DNA from: Pyxicephalus adspersus
Lineage: Eukaryota; Chordata; Amphibia; Anura; Pyxicephalidae
NCBI RefSeq assembly: GCF_032062135.1
Contig: NC_092862.1
Location: 92,925,709-92,989,708 of the forward strand
Length of the DNA: 64,000 nt
Reading direction: 5' to 3'
The notes below the pieces were generated by a model that worked only from the letters and a program-made list of their open reading frames with translations, was not told the origin of the DNA and did no database searches. This document shows, one piece after another, positions 35,161 through 46,654 of this stretch; position 1 is the stretch's first letter, and the number at the start of each line of letters is the position of its first letter. A program made the position numbers and the translations under genes.

Positions 35161-35385
35161 ACTGTTTTCTTTTAACTGCAGTCTTTTCTACTACACACGG
35201 GGATACGGTCGCTAAGTAGTACTACTGATTACAAACATTCGTAAAATAAAAAATCCCCCCTATTCGCCCCTTCCCTCTCCTTTTTTTATTTATTTTTTTA
35301 CTGGTATTCTATGCAAATTAGTTGTGTAATGTAATTGTTTACTTTATTTGAAAATTTCAATAAAAACTTTGAAAAAAAAATGGCA
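35161..35385 (+). repeat. Possible 3' end of an L1-type LINE
   Basis: A pyrimidine-rich tract (ccttccctctcctttttt) is followed by 'tgaaaatttcaataaaaact' and 'ttgaaaaaaaa', a pattern common at the 3' ends of frog L1-type LINEs (AATAAA then a short A tail). No coding sequence is attached. Confidence 0.35.
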
Positions 35386-37555
35386 ATGATCATTTTCATT
35401 GGCTGGTGGCATTTAATGACTGTATGGTATGGCTTTAATCAGTATTATAAGAGCGACTAAAAACATGTGAAACTCTGACACTACAATCCAAATTTCACAG
35501 ATTTTACACCTATCAGGCCAGCACTATATTTCCAATGTTCTCTTGTGGAATTTGGTGAGTCTGTGAAAATTGTGGCCCCAGGTAGCTGTTGTTAGCTGAC
35601 AAGAGTGGCACCTGGTGTGGTATCCTGCTGTTGTAGCTCATGGGTTTTAAGGTTTAATGTGTTGTGAATTAAGAGATGCTGTTCTAAATACCTCATTTGT
35701 AATGAGAGGTTATTTGAGTTACTGTTGCCTTTCTATCGGTTTAGTCCAGCCATTCTCCTTTGACCTGAGGCATCAGCCTTTTTTAAACTCATAAACCCCG
35801 GAGATGGTTGTCCATAAAAATCCCAGCAGATCAACTGTTTCTGAAAAACTTAGACCAACTTGCCTAGCCCCAACAAATATCTCAAATGTTCAAAGTTACT
35901 TAGGTCATCTTCCAATTCTGATGCTCAGATTCAACTTCATCCTGAAGTCTTGGCAATATCTTCATGCCTAAATGCATTGACTTGCTGCCCATGTGATTGT
36001 CTGTTAAGGATACTTGTGTACCAAGCAGTTAAACAGTGTGCCTAGTAAGGTGGTCATTAAAACAAAACTACAACTGTTGTATTACATTATGCTTCCATCT
36101 TTTCCCAGACACCTTGTAGCTCCCACACTTGCTCAGAAGACTTAATGCAGAAAATGTACACCGTGCTGTGCAAGCATGAACCTGCTGGCGGTCAACTTAT
36201 ATTGCATAGATACAGAGACATACATGGTCTCACATGCAATAAAAGCCTACCTGTCAGCAATAATTCATTGCGTGACTATAGTTACACTTTAAGAAATTGC
36301 ATCAATCGTAAGCAGTTCTGGGTCTTTAAATCATTAAAACAATAATTTAGACCTTAATTTTTTTCTTCAAGAAAGTGTGAAACAAATTTCAGTGAAACAT
36401 TTTTGAAAAAAAAGAACCCTGAACAATGCTTTTATGCAAAACGGACCCATTTTTACTAAACATGCGCTCTTTAAAAAATGCTACAACTTTGTGAAATGCT
36501 ACATTTATTTAAAGTATAAATGATAAAATGTCAAATTACTGACACTGCAGTTACTTTTGTGCCTGCAAGTCTGATTTTATGTACACATTTGCAGCCTACA
36601 TACTGAGCAGTTGAAACTTTTTAGATTGAAATGGGGAAAGTATGGTTACTGCTCCATCTGCTGGTCTTGTGTGGAATTTATTAGTTTGCATGGAACAAAT
36701 TTAATGAAAAGTAGGCAGAAAAAAAAATCTTACAAATCTTACAATGCATGCACATTTTCCACGTTTTTTCCCCTGCAAGACCCTGCAAGTACAGAAGATG
36801 CCTGGTAATTTGCACACAAGTTCTGTTGAGGACTGCTAATACGCAATGTTTTTGTAGACCAAGTGGAGTGTTTTATTGTTTTTTTACTTTTTCCTATTTA
36901 GCTAACCAGTCCACAGTCGCAACATAACTAATAATTCTTTAGTAGTTTTAATTCCTTAGAACCAAGAGGGCTAAATAGACACTGTAAGTCTGTTTTTTAT
37001 TTTTTTTACTTATTAAAAAGGTATAACAAAACACTTTTAATAGTTTGTTTTACAGGCACTTTGAATAATACAAACAAACAAGTCACTGAACAAAATTTTC
37101 CTAGAACCACAGGACTGCATATATTTAATAAAAATGTCCCTAATAATGATGTTAGTACAAATATGGAGCCGTGTGTGGAGGTTAGACAGGTTTAGGACAA
37201 TTACAGAGTTTTAGCAAATTTAGGGATTTACCTTCAAACAAAGCATACAAAAGTTGCATGGTGTCAAGCATATATAACTTCAAAAATGTGGGATAAGTAT
37301 GACTATACGTGGGGACGTTAAAGTTAGCTGAGAACCTAAAAGGAATTCTCTTTGTGTCAAATCAGTGTAAGTTGTTTAGTGGTAATATGGCTCATATCCT
37401 ACCCCACTGCAGGATCAAAATCAGTGTCAGGCAAAGTACTTATAGGTTATGCAGGGTTTAAAAAAATGAATAAAGAGTTATAGTTATAGCAGGGGTTCTC
37501 AAAATGTTGAGAAAGGTTGCTCCAAGCCTAATAAAAATTAATAATATTATATTCA
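35386..37555. other. AT-rich stretch, nothing identified
   Basis: No gene or clear element. A short 'gcaggggttctcaaaatgtt' piece at about 37490-37515 may be a decayed end of the TGTTTCTCAAC family seen at 17.1 kb. Confidence 0.45.
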
Positions 37556-37869
37556 ATGTCTCTCATCCGATAATCAGCTCAGGGCTGTTATCGGATGGGA
37601 ATCTGGCGTGTGTACAGTGCTCTTAGTTCATCGTCAGAACGACCATTCTGGCGGATTAACAGGTGATGGACAACGAACGACTGTAATAAAAGTGAAGGGG
37701 GAGAGAGCGCCGTAGGGTGCTGTTCCATCATTCTCCCCCTTCCCTCTTTATAGAGCAGAGCGGTGCTGTATGTACAGCACACATTCATGGATCGTGCGGT
37801 GGTTAGTCGTTGGAAAGGATCGTGAAAGATCCATTTCAACGACAATTATTGCACATGTGTACATAGCCA
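37556..37869 (+). mobile_element. Hairpin-built element, truncated relative of the 17.2 kb copy
   Basis: It matches 17.26-17.57 kb over most of its length: 'tctggcgtgtgtacag', 'acgacc.ttctggcggat', the 'agagcgc..agggtgc' block, 'cggtgctgtatgtacagca', 'cgttggaaaggatcgtgaaa' and the right end 'gtgtacatagcc'. The left TIR is missing or mutated. The stem equivalent to 17502-17547 is kept with a few changes. Confidence 0.7.
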
Positions 37870-38051
37870 CACATACAAGTGTATCCTGTTGCAGGATTTG
37901 TGTTGTCACCCCAGAAAATGTGTTCCTGCTCTGCAGCTTGGGGGTTGTGTACAAAGTAGAAGAGCAAAGAAGCGGAGAGGCATGCTGTTACTGGTGATTA
38001 TTTAATGTAAAGGGTAAATAATGCCTAAAATAGATGTAACACCTCACCTAA

Positions 38052-38054
<3 letters not shown>

Positions 38055-38099
<45 letters not shown>
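38055..38099 (+). repeat. (AT)n microsatellite, left of V-SINE
   Basis: About 22 AT units directly before the SINE head. Confidence 0.97.
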
Positions 38100-38102
<3 letters not shown>

Positions 38103-38401
38103 TGGCTCAAAGGTTGGCACTGGCCTTTGCAGTGCTGGGTCCCAAGTTCAGGGTACTATCTGCATGCAGTTTTTCCCTGTGTTTGCGTGAGTTTCCTTCG
38201 GGTAGTCTGGTTTCCTCCCACATTTCAAAAACATGCAGTTAGGTTTATTGGCTTCCCCCCCAAATTGACCTTAGACTGTGTTAATGACATATGGATTATG
38301 GTAGGGACATTAGATTGTGAGCCCCTTTGAGGAACAGCTAATGACATGACTGGACTTTGTAAAGTGCTTTGTAATATGTCAGCCCTATATAAATACTGGG
38401 T

Positions 38402-38404
<3 letters not shown>
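38100..38404 (+). mobile_element. V-SINE-type SINE with L2-like tail
   Basis: The head 'gtggctcaaaggttggcact' resembles a tRNA-derived promoter with an A box (TGGCTCAAAGG); the B box near 38140 (aagttcaggg) is degraded. The middle, 'tccctgtgtttgcgtgagtt' and 'ggtttcctcccacat', is the conserved central domain of vertebrate V-SINEs. The 3' part 'attgtgagcccctttgagg' and 'gtaatatgtcagccctatat' is an L2-type tail, like the one at 14.8 kb. SINEs are copied by a LINE, here presumably L2. The element stands exactly between two AT repeats. Confidence 0.8.

Positions 38405-38439
<35 letters not shown>
38405..38439 (+). repeat. (AT)n microsatellite, right of V-SINE
   Basis: About 17 AT units directly after the SINE tail. 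Both AT tracts begin after 'aac' and end in 'atac'. Confidence 0.97.
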
Positions 38440-38440
<1 letters not shown>

Positions 38441-39112
38441 TTTTTTGTTTTTTAGAGCTACTGATCTACTGTATCTTCTAGGAAGCAATCTCTTATGTAA
38501 CATGGAAACATTCCAGCTTTTTGTATGAATGAGTTTCCTAATGATGATGATAGATGGCTCATTACCTCAATATGCTTGCATGATGTGTGATAGAATAGGC
38601 GCACCATTTTACCTAAAGGATATGATTGACTGATTTAAGTCGTTATACCTGATGTACCATTTTTCTTATTTACTGGCAGTAAGACATATAAAGAAATGAA
38701 GCTATATCTGAATTCTGACATTTTGTCTCTGGCCTCTGTTGCTTGTTGTAGATGTTACCTTCTAAAAATTATATATTTAATTTTGGTCCTGATGACCCAG
38801 TAATCTTTAGACTGCAAAACGAGTTGACCTGATAGCAACTGGATATTGAATTGCAAAAACTTCACAACAAAATTATTGCCAACAATGCCAATTTGCTAAT
38901 CAACATTTGGATCCCCCCCCCCCCTCCCTTTTAAAGGGGAACTTTGTCTGTTAGTTGTTTCATTTTATTGTACATTTTAATAGTACTTAAAATAAACTTT
39001 TGGAGATTTTATTATATATACTCTTGAAATGTCAGTTCTAGTACCCATCTGGGTGGTGTCTGCTATTTGCATTGATCAATTGATTTTGGGATGTGGCCCA
39101 ATACACTGACAA
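38440..39112. other. AT-rich stretch, nothing identified; C homopolymer
   Basis: No gene or element seen. A run of C lies at about 38911-38923. Confidence 0.5.
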
Positions 39113-39116
39113 CAAT

Positions 39117-39584
39117 GCCCCTGATTCATCAAGCAGAATCGGATGATCGCTCGCGCATTCGTATTTGCGATCCGAAATCGTACGCCGTCGCGCTATTCAT
39201 CAACTGAAAAAGCTCGCGGCCGGAGCTGCGCATCTCCGGCAGCTTTACACTGGCGAGCTTGCATTAAAAGTCCCCTGTCCCCTGTTCCCCTAAAAAATCA
39301 TTCTTTCTAATGGCACACACATTACCCATAGCCCTAAAAAAAAATGTTTGCGCTGTTTAAATGTTTTTATAACAGATCCTCCTTAATCGCGCAGCTGAAA
39401 TCTAATCGCCTTAATTGGCAGATTCGCGACCCCTATTGCTCATTATTATGAAGGCAGAAATCCGGCTGGCAGTGAGGAGGCAAGTGTACGCGCACACTGG
39501 AGTCCGGACCACGGTAAACCGCGATCGCTGGCCGCGCGTACTTTCGCGCTTCCAGCGAGCGCGGATTTTATTGATGAATCAGGG
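39117..39584 (+). mobile_element. CpG-rich inverted-repeat element (CCCTGATTCATCAA ends), copy 1
   Basis: It begins GCCCCTGATTCATCAA and ends TTGATGAATCAGGG, with CAAT on both sides (39113-39116 and 39585-39588). The interior is CpG-rich, unlike the flanks, with small palindromes such as 'ctcgcggccgga' and 'agctgcgcatctccggcagct'. A second copy runs off the right edge of the window in the opposite orientation. No coding frame; superfamily unknown. Confidence 0.72.
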
Positions 39585-39588
39585 CAAT

Positions 39589-39747
39589 CTTTGTCTCACA
39601 ATCTTTGTATCTTAACATATAAGACTAGCTGATTCACAGTTCCTATTGCATGTAGCTATTTAACAGAAGGTAAAAACTTAAGCTGTTTAATAAAACACTA
39701 TTATTTCAAATTCTGGACCGCAGAAACAATTAGGAAGGTGACCAACC

Positions 39748-39788
<41 letters not shown>

Positions 39789-40342
39789 AATTAACAATAA
39801 CTTGTCTTGTTCATCCTCAGTGTTTTGTCTAGCCATCTAAGAATAGCACTCACTTTCATGCATCAGTACCACACAATCATCTGTCAACATTTCCTCTCTC
39901 CAAATATTTGCATAGAGGTGTGGGACAACCAACGCTGAGCATGAAAATGGAATCTATCTTTCTAAAAATATGGAAAGATATATATACTGTATATCCACTA
40001 ATCCTTATTTTGCTACAGGATGCCCAATGAAAACATTTTAACAAATATGTGATCTCATATGTGACTTCATTAAATTTATTTTTAAACTGAACTAAATGCT
40101 GCTGCAAGTGCTCAGGACAGCATATTTTGGGTTCCGTGTCTTAGGCCTTTTTTTCTAGCTAGGCCATGATGACTTGCTTCCCATGCTTCCCATGCATGTG
40201 AGAATTAATTCACCCTGAAAATATACACAGAGCTGTGCATGCTTGGCTTAGTGTACATTCATTAGTAACATTGCTTACAGAGTCATACACAGGTATGCCT
40301 ATAATAAATCCAATGTTTGTGTTTGAAGATGTTAGTCCCCCT
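39589..40342. other. AT-rich stretch with an AT microsatellite
   Basis: A (TA)n tract lies at about 39751-39781. Nothing else identified. Confidence 0.5.
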
Positions 40343-41242
40343 TTAACCTCCTGGGCGTTACACTGATGTCTAGATTTCTGTACCAAAAGCGTTACACTGT
40401 TTTTCATGAGTTTTTTTACATTTTAGACCTGTAAGTTACAGAAATATGTCCGAACAAGGGTCTAGTAGATATCATGAATATAAAAAAAAGTTTGAAACAC
40501 ACAATCATGTAAAAAAAATAATGTACTTTTAATAAAATCCTATCCTATTTTTTTTTTTGCATAGAAACTTTTGTTTATATTGTGGGCTTGAAATTTTTAG
40601 GATTAACTCCCGGGTATGATAATTATATTTATTTATTATATTAAAATCATAAATTATAATATAATACATAAATATAAATAATAGTTTAAAACAATAATGA
40701 AATAATAGACAACAATGTAATCTAAAAATAAAATTAAAAAAGTACTTTTATTTTTAATTCATGTTGTGTGGTGTTTTTGTACTGTAAAAACCATTTAAAG
40801 CAGATTACATTGTACTCTGCCTTTAAATTTCCCTCCCTGACACACCCCCATACTTCACCAATCACATCACGGGAAGATGACTCATCCTCCGGGTGATGTG
40901 AGGGGGGGATTTCCCTGCGTGCCTCACACAGACAGAGACGCTGGAAGCTGCTGGCATCTCCGGAGAGATACACAGCACAATGCAGGATTTCTGCATTGTG
41001 CTTGACATCTCACCGCAGATGCCAGCAGCAATAGCAAATCTTTTATTTCTGCTAGAGGAGCTGCGGATACTGGGTGAGTATTTTCTTTCAGTTGTAATCC
41101 GATTGTCATACAAAGTATGACAATCGGATTGCAATATAACATTTGTTTACATTTAACCACCTGGTGAGAAAAACTCGGGGTTAACGAAAATTGCAAAAGT
41201 TTTTACCCCGAACATGCTCGGGCTTAACGGCCAGGTGGTTAA
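40343..41242 (+). mobile_element. TTAA-flanked piggyBac-like nonautonomous element, copy 3
   Basis: TTAACCTCCTGGGCGTTACA at the left and GGCCAGGTGGTTAA at the right give the same ends and orientation as copy 1. The left 200 bases match copies 1 and 2, but the core differs: an AT-rich block, then 40860-41130 with AP-1-like TGACTCA (40878-40884), a consensus NF-kB site GGGGATTTCC (40905-40914), a 13-bp stem (40947-40959 with 41017-41029) enclosing an 11-bp stem, a donor-like GGGTGAGTA (about 41072) and a perfect 16-bp hairpin with a 3-base loop (41096-41130). No transposase frame. Confidence 0.78.
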
Positions 41243-41271
41243 ACATTGCTCTGCATTTTTGACAAATTTTG

Positions 41272-41818
41272 AACACAGCAAACATTCATTTTTACAGCAA
41301 CCTGGACCAAAGCAATCCAACTCTACCTAAGTATTATTTCACAGTTTTTCCCTTTTTAATTTTATAATGTTGCTTTTGTTCGTTTATTGTTATTTGATTA
41401 GTCTTTATTTTTCTGTATTTGTTTATGTACTGTTTTTGTATGTTTTTACTTATTAAATACTATAAAAAAGTGTAAACTGAATCTCTGAATGCTCTAAGTA
41501 TAAATTGTGTAACTTGCTAACCCGAAAATGTTACTATAAACATTGTGAATTCTGAGACATTCCTGTCTGGAGTGGCAGCAAGTGAGACAGTATAAACAAG
41601 CAGAATCATAACTGCGGTTATCAAGGGTAACGGTGCGTATTTCCATCTAAGCACGTGGTGGCAGTCTACCTGTGATGGTGTGTTTGGCAAGGGGTAACAA
41701 AATGGTTAACCTTGCTCCGTAATGGCCCTTCCCAGCCTGCTGGTGCATGGAATGTTGCTTAGCATGCTGGAAAGTCTATGCGCAGGGTTGTTGGCTGAGA
41801 GCGTTCGTCACTAAGTGG
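41272..41818 (+). repeat. LTR-like unit, copy B (pair with 33.57 kb)
   Basis: Second copy of the unit at 33571-34115, sharing the same ordered blocks; here the AATAAA equivalent is mutated ('attaaatactataaaaaag'). It starts about 30 bases after TTAA element copy 3. Function and class unknown. Confidence 0.45.
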
Positions 41819-42174
41819 TCACACTCACAAAAGAGCATTACCAAAGACACAGAGTGCATGTTGTTTCTGCATTTTTCAGTCAGTATCATTTGACAACAAG
41901 CATTTGTGAGTGGCCCTTTAACCCAATCTTCTTACTTATGTGACCTAAAGAAGCATGCTAAGACTAAACACAAAGAGGCAGAGAGTTACTGGCACCTTCA
42001 TGCTTAATCAGCTGCCTCAGATGTTATATTGTGTACAACATTGGGCTTGCAGCATAGTGTACAGGACTTTGTAACATATGAATGCAGTGGCAAGGACCAT
42101 GAAGCATATAGAGTGCAGAAATGAGGGCTAAATAGTGCACACAATCCAGGGACCAGAAATACTTGACATGGTTG
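41819..42174. other. Spacer, nothing identified
   Basis: No gene or repeat signature seen. Confidence 0.4.
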
Positions 42175-42297
42175 GCTTGATGTATTAAAGTTCTCCAAGC
42201 ATGGGGACAATAGACTACCCTGGGATAACCTGGGTGAGCCAGCAAACTTGGAATTGATATCTTCTCCAGTCTTGGGAAGCTTAATAAAACAGGCCAG
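42175..42297 (+). mobile_element. Short inverted-repeat element (CTCCAAG ends), shortened copy
   Basis: The ends 'gatgtattaaagttctccaa' and 'cttctccagtcttgggaagc' plus 'ttaataaaacaggcc' match those of the 62.48-62.70 kb element, and 'cctgggtgagccagcaaac' matches its interior. Part of the middle is missing. Confidence 0.6.
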
Positions 42298-43700
42298 ACC
42301 CCCCGTGTCATTGTATGTACCTGTCTTTCATTTGCAATTCCTAATTATTGCACATCGCTGCAGAATATGTTGGTGTTGGGTTTAATAGTATTTATAAAAA
42401 ATAGTGTGCATCAGTAAGAAATGTATAGTATGTACAGTACAACAGAGTGCAAAGGTCAGAACTATGTAATGCACTGCTTACAGTGTACATTGGTTATGAG
42501 TAAAGCAAGGCTAAGCTTTACCCTCTTTTCTGGAATGAATAAGATTTGGATGACAAATGTGTAGGAAAACCAGGACTTGTCACTGAAAAGTTTTAAGAAA
42601 ATGGGTATATGACACCAAGCAGGCAGCACAGCGAAGGTCTATTTAGAGCAGAGTCAGGTAAGTATAGGCCTTGTCAGGGATGCGAGTGGAGTGGGCTGTA
42701 AAGGGCAAAAAAAACGGTATTATTCTTAAAATTACACATACATTTCAGTAAAGATAAAATAAAAACAATCCCCTGGGTTGTATACAAAGGTTATTCGTGT
42801 AATGATCTCTTTTCATATCCCAGTGCTCTTCTCTAAAGTTCCACTCATCCCCCTCCAGCATCCCTTTTTTTTTTTTGCTTTTTTTCTCTACCTCCAGTAA
42901 CTCCCTGTATTGCTCCTACACTCTTAAAACTTCCTCATTCTGAATACCACTACTGGTCTTTTCCTCCACCTATATTAAGTTCTCTGTACCACACCCCAAC
43001 ATACAATTTCCTTCTCAGTGTCACGGATGTGCCAGATTTCATGGAACCAAGGGGTTGCTCCAGAGGTTCCTTGAGCTGTGGCTTATTGATCTCCCATTTT
43101 GTGGTACCTGCATAGTTCTTGGGACAACACTGCGGATAAATCAAGGATGGCATTTAAACCCCATTGTTCTTTTAATTGACCATTAATGCAAGGGACACTT
43201 GTCCATTAACAAATGGTTCCCAAAGACCTGAAAATAATTTTAGGAGTTCCCTTGGAGTAAAAAGGTTAGAAAGGCTTGTTAATAGTATGCCAAATACCAA
43301 TGGGGCCAGGACATTAATTTGTCAGTCAGAGAAACAGTAACAGAAAACAAAAATAATTTATTAATTTTAGCCTATAAGGTTATTAGTACTTGGCAGACCC
43401 CATAACCCCTTCCGCCCTGTCATCTGTATTAGAATGTTCCACAGCGTGATGTCCCCTGCTTTTAATACTGGAGGAATTAGCAAATAACATAAAGTCTGTG
43501 GCATCTCTGGGAACCTAGGTTAAAATTATGTGGAACACATCATGGTAAATACTAAAACAGTGTAAGGATTGTTGCTTGAATTTGCCTCAGTTTGGGCTGG
43601 GGTCTGTTTAGCTAACCATAGACTGGGTATTACCAGAAGGCAAAGTAAATAATAATTTTGGTTTCACCAAAATGTGCCTAGCCTCCGGTATGAACCAAAT
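42298..43700. other. Stretch with decayed repeat pieces
   Basis: At about 43040-43075 and 43200-43290, 'aaggggttgctccagaggtt' and 'ggagttcccttggagtaaaa' resemble the inside of the TGTTTCTCAAC family. Otherwise nothing identified. Confidence 0.35.
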
Positions 43701-43701
43701 G

Positions 43702-44508
43702 ATCAAGAATAGAGGGGAAGAAAAAGAAGAGGCTCTTATAGGGCACTCATATACATTCTCATATCAAATAAAAACATAGATTTATTGCATTGTAAATATT
43801 GAAACAGGTATTAGATTAAAACAGTATTAGAAAATTATATATAGATCTTATCATAACACTTTCAGTACCATACAACCTTTTGTACATCTAAGATAGCAAA
43901 AAAGTACAAAAATCAAAATAGGCTCAATAACTCAATGCAGTCTGGAGAGCTGTGGATCAGACTACCCTCACGTACTTTAGTACGCCTAGTGGTCAATTAG
44001 TTACTAGGTTGGGGAGTTGTATACCTGTTTGCAAAAGCCAACCATTAGGTAACTATATGCCCCTATTAAGATCGGTCTGATGAATTGAGTTTCTGCAAGT
44101 CACAACAAAACAAATCAATTCCCCTATCAATCGGGTCTGCAGCTGATTCCTAGCAGTGGATATTCATTGTTTTTAAAGAATTTGAATACTGCTGACACAT
44201 ACCATCAATTTGTCGCTTTGTGGTCCCTCATACTCCCCTGAGGAAGCCCTTTTGGGCAAAACGAGACCTATCTTGATTTTTGTACTTTTTTGCTATCTAA
44301 GATGTACACAAGGTTGTATGGTACTGAAAGTGTTATGATAGGATCTATATATATTTTTTGAATACTTTAATTTTTTAATTTAATCTAATAACAGTTTCAA
44401 TATTTACAATTTATTAAAAAAAATCTATGTTTTTATTTGATATGAGAATGTATATGAGTGCCTTATAAGAGGCTCTTCTTTTTCTTTCCCCTGTATTCTT
44501 GATCGTCT
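43702..44508. repeat. Large inverted repeat with hammerhead-like motif, Penelope-type terminal remnant
   Basis: The left arm (about 43702-43925) and right arm (about 44265-44508) are complementary over some 220-240 bases, for example 'gatcaagaatagagggg' against 'cctgtattcttgatc', and 'tagcaaaaaagtacaaaaat' against its complement. Between them, next to the right arm, 44238-44260 reads CTGAGGA, a perfect GCCC-tttt-GGGC stem, then AAAAC. This is a hammerhead core with GAAA changed to AAAA. Inverted terminal copies with a hammerhead are known for Penelope elements. The direct repeat 'gtctgtttagctaa' occurs at about 43602 and 44507. Confidence 0.55.
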
Positions 44509-45430
44509 GTTTAGCTAAACCGAAGTGAAAATTTGAATTTAGAATGTACACAGCACACAGTAGTTAGCAGTAACAGGCTAACAGGGAACTGTGCAAAGCT
44601 TACAGCACCATATTACAATTGGTTTACATTATGTAAATATGGGGGCTGTAAGCCAGTTGTCAAGGAAAACAGTAAGCAGCATTTTCATTGGCTCGTGGTT
44701 GTTAATGTACACAGCAAACTATGGTAATGAAACCCAATGTCAAATGTTCTGCCAATTTTAGAAACCCAAGTAGTACATCAGGTTGTTGACATAGTTAACT
44801 CGTAATGGACCCATTATGGCAGACATACAATATGTTTCATTACCAATATGGTGAGTACATTTTGTGCACTTACTACATTTATCTACATAGTATATATTTG
44901 TGGAATAACAAAGAAAGAAACTTGTGATTTACCCTGGGTTTTATTGCACTAATCATCTAGTAAGTAAACAAGTAAAAGGTTATATCCTGTTCAGGATAGC
45001 AGTTATCGTCATTTTATAGGTCTGCAGAAGATACACAATTATGAATGAGAATATACTGCATATAAAGTAGGGAGGTAAGTATAGTGATCCTAGGGCAAGA
45101 GTTGTGTTATTCAGAAGATCACCAGATGAGAAACAACAGAGAAAGGCTTAAAAAAACCCAAAAAAAACTAAGGGCCCTCTCAGATTTGTGGTTGAAAAAT
45201 GTTGCTGTTAGCATCTCCCCGGTGCGCCTCTTCTACTACTATGCTGTAAAACAGACTTTGACAACTGCTTTGCATTGCGATTTTGTGAGGTTGAGTGTGG
45301 TTGAGGATGAGTTCTTTCTCAACTGAATAGCCATAATCTACTTGTCACTTTTTAGGAACCACCATAACAATACTGCATGCAAATGCGTCCAAATATGGTT
45401 CCCAACCACGCCCATTCAGTATGAAATGGC
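44509..45430. other. AT-rich stretch, nothing identified
   Basis: No gene or element seen; open frames 44533-44727 and 45084-45326 have no motif. Confidence 0.45.
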
Positions 45431-45606
45431 TAAAAAGTTCTCCAAGACTGGAGAAGATAGACTATCATTGGGAAACTCAGTGAACCAACAGATTTCCTTA
45501 AACTAGTAATTTTTTCAATCCTCAGCCAAATCCATTACAGGTTTGTAGGATCACCCAGGTTCTCCTATGATAGTCTTTCTTCTCCAGTCTTAGAGAGCGT
45601 TAAGAA
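45431..45606 (+). mobile_element. Short inverted-repeat element (CTCCAAG ends), middle copy
   Basis: 'gttctccaagactggagaag', 'atagactatcattgg' at the left and 'cctatgatagtctttcttct', 'ccagtcttagagagcg' at the right are inverted and match the 62.48 kb copy. Outer ends are mutated. Confidence 0.65.
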
Positions 45607-45621
45607 ATTAGAAATATTCTG

Positions 45622-46116
45622 TAAAGGTAGTCCCCGGGTCACATACGAGATAGGGACTGTAGGTTTGTTCTTAAGTTGAATTTGTATGTAAGTCAGAACA
45701 GGTACATTATTTTAATAAATGCAATTAAGACAGATGTTTGTCACAACATATTATTAGGGAGTGTGGTGTCAGTTACTGTATAAAATCCTCACTGCAAGTC
45801 AATCACAAAGCAAAAAAAAATACTGTACAGAGCCTAGATATTCATTAACTTCTGGAGCAAGCTGTGCTTTGATATGCACAAAGAAACAGCTGCAGAGTTT
45901 GTCTTGGTCATTAAAGAGTTACAAGATGCTATAGATCAGCTCAGCTCTTAAGATCACCCACAGCCTCAGCTGTGTTTAGCAAAAGATTTCTTCTGCAAGT
46001 CATGCAAACTGCGCCCCTACATGCCTCTGTCCTGCACACGAGCGAGCAGGGAAACCGCATTCGTATATAAGGAGTTGTCCGTATGTCAGATGTCCCTTAC
46101 CCAGGGACTACCTGTA
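45622..46116 (-). mobile_element. TA-flanked inverted-repeat element (CAGGTAGTCCC ends), copy 2 (inverted)
   Basis: It begins 'taaaggtagtccccggg' and ends 'cagggactacctgta'. It matches 9843-10281 in the opposite orientation, with extra sequence in the middle. No coding frame. Confidence 0.68.
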
Positions 46117-46353
46117 CTTGTTTAAAAAAAACAATAAATATATGTTGTATATTGTTCTCCTTTTATGCAAAAATATTTGTAGTGTTGCATGCTACAGCCA
46201 GACAAAATTGGTCTATGTGAAACCCTTTTTAATTATTACTTCTTCAAAAATAAGTAATAGTTTCTGAAAACAGGAAAAAAAAAACAGTTATGCATATGCT
46301 AGTTCTTTCTGGGAAGGCAACGTTACCTCAAACAGTATGTCAGTAGTGAATTC
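46117..46353. other. Short spacer, nothing identified
   Basis: Nothing recognised between the two elements. Confidence 0.4.
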
Positions 46354-46645
46354 GGCTGGGTACACATAACAAACGACTGAACGATGAATAAAAAAGCGCT
46401 CTACTTACAGCACCATTCTGCACTATGGAGAGGGAAGGGGAGAGAACAGTGGAACTTTTAAAAAGCCTGTTTTCTTACCCTCTTTAATTATACATAAAAA
46501 TGCCAACGGGGAGACTACTATATATTCTTTTATAAAAAGTATAGAGATATGGAGAGAAATTTTCTCCATTCACGCCAGATTTCCGTCCGATATCAGCCCT
46601 GAGCTGATTATCGGATGAGATTTATCTGACGTGCGTCCTATGCAG
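46354..46645 (-). mobile_element. Hairpin-built element, decayed inverted relative of the 17.2 kb copy
   Basis: It starts 'ggctgggtacacataac' and ends 'gacgtgcgtcctatgcag'. Interior pieces 'cactatggagagggaagggg' and 'gctgattatcggatgaga' match the 17.2 and 37.6 kb copies on the opposite strand. GAATTC flanks both ends (about 46348 and 46645), instead of TTAA, which leaves the target-site rule of the family unclear. Confidence 0.55.
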
Positions 46646-46654
46646 AATTCATGA

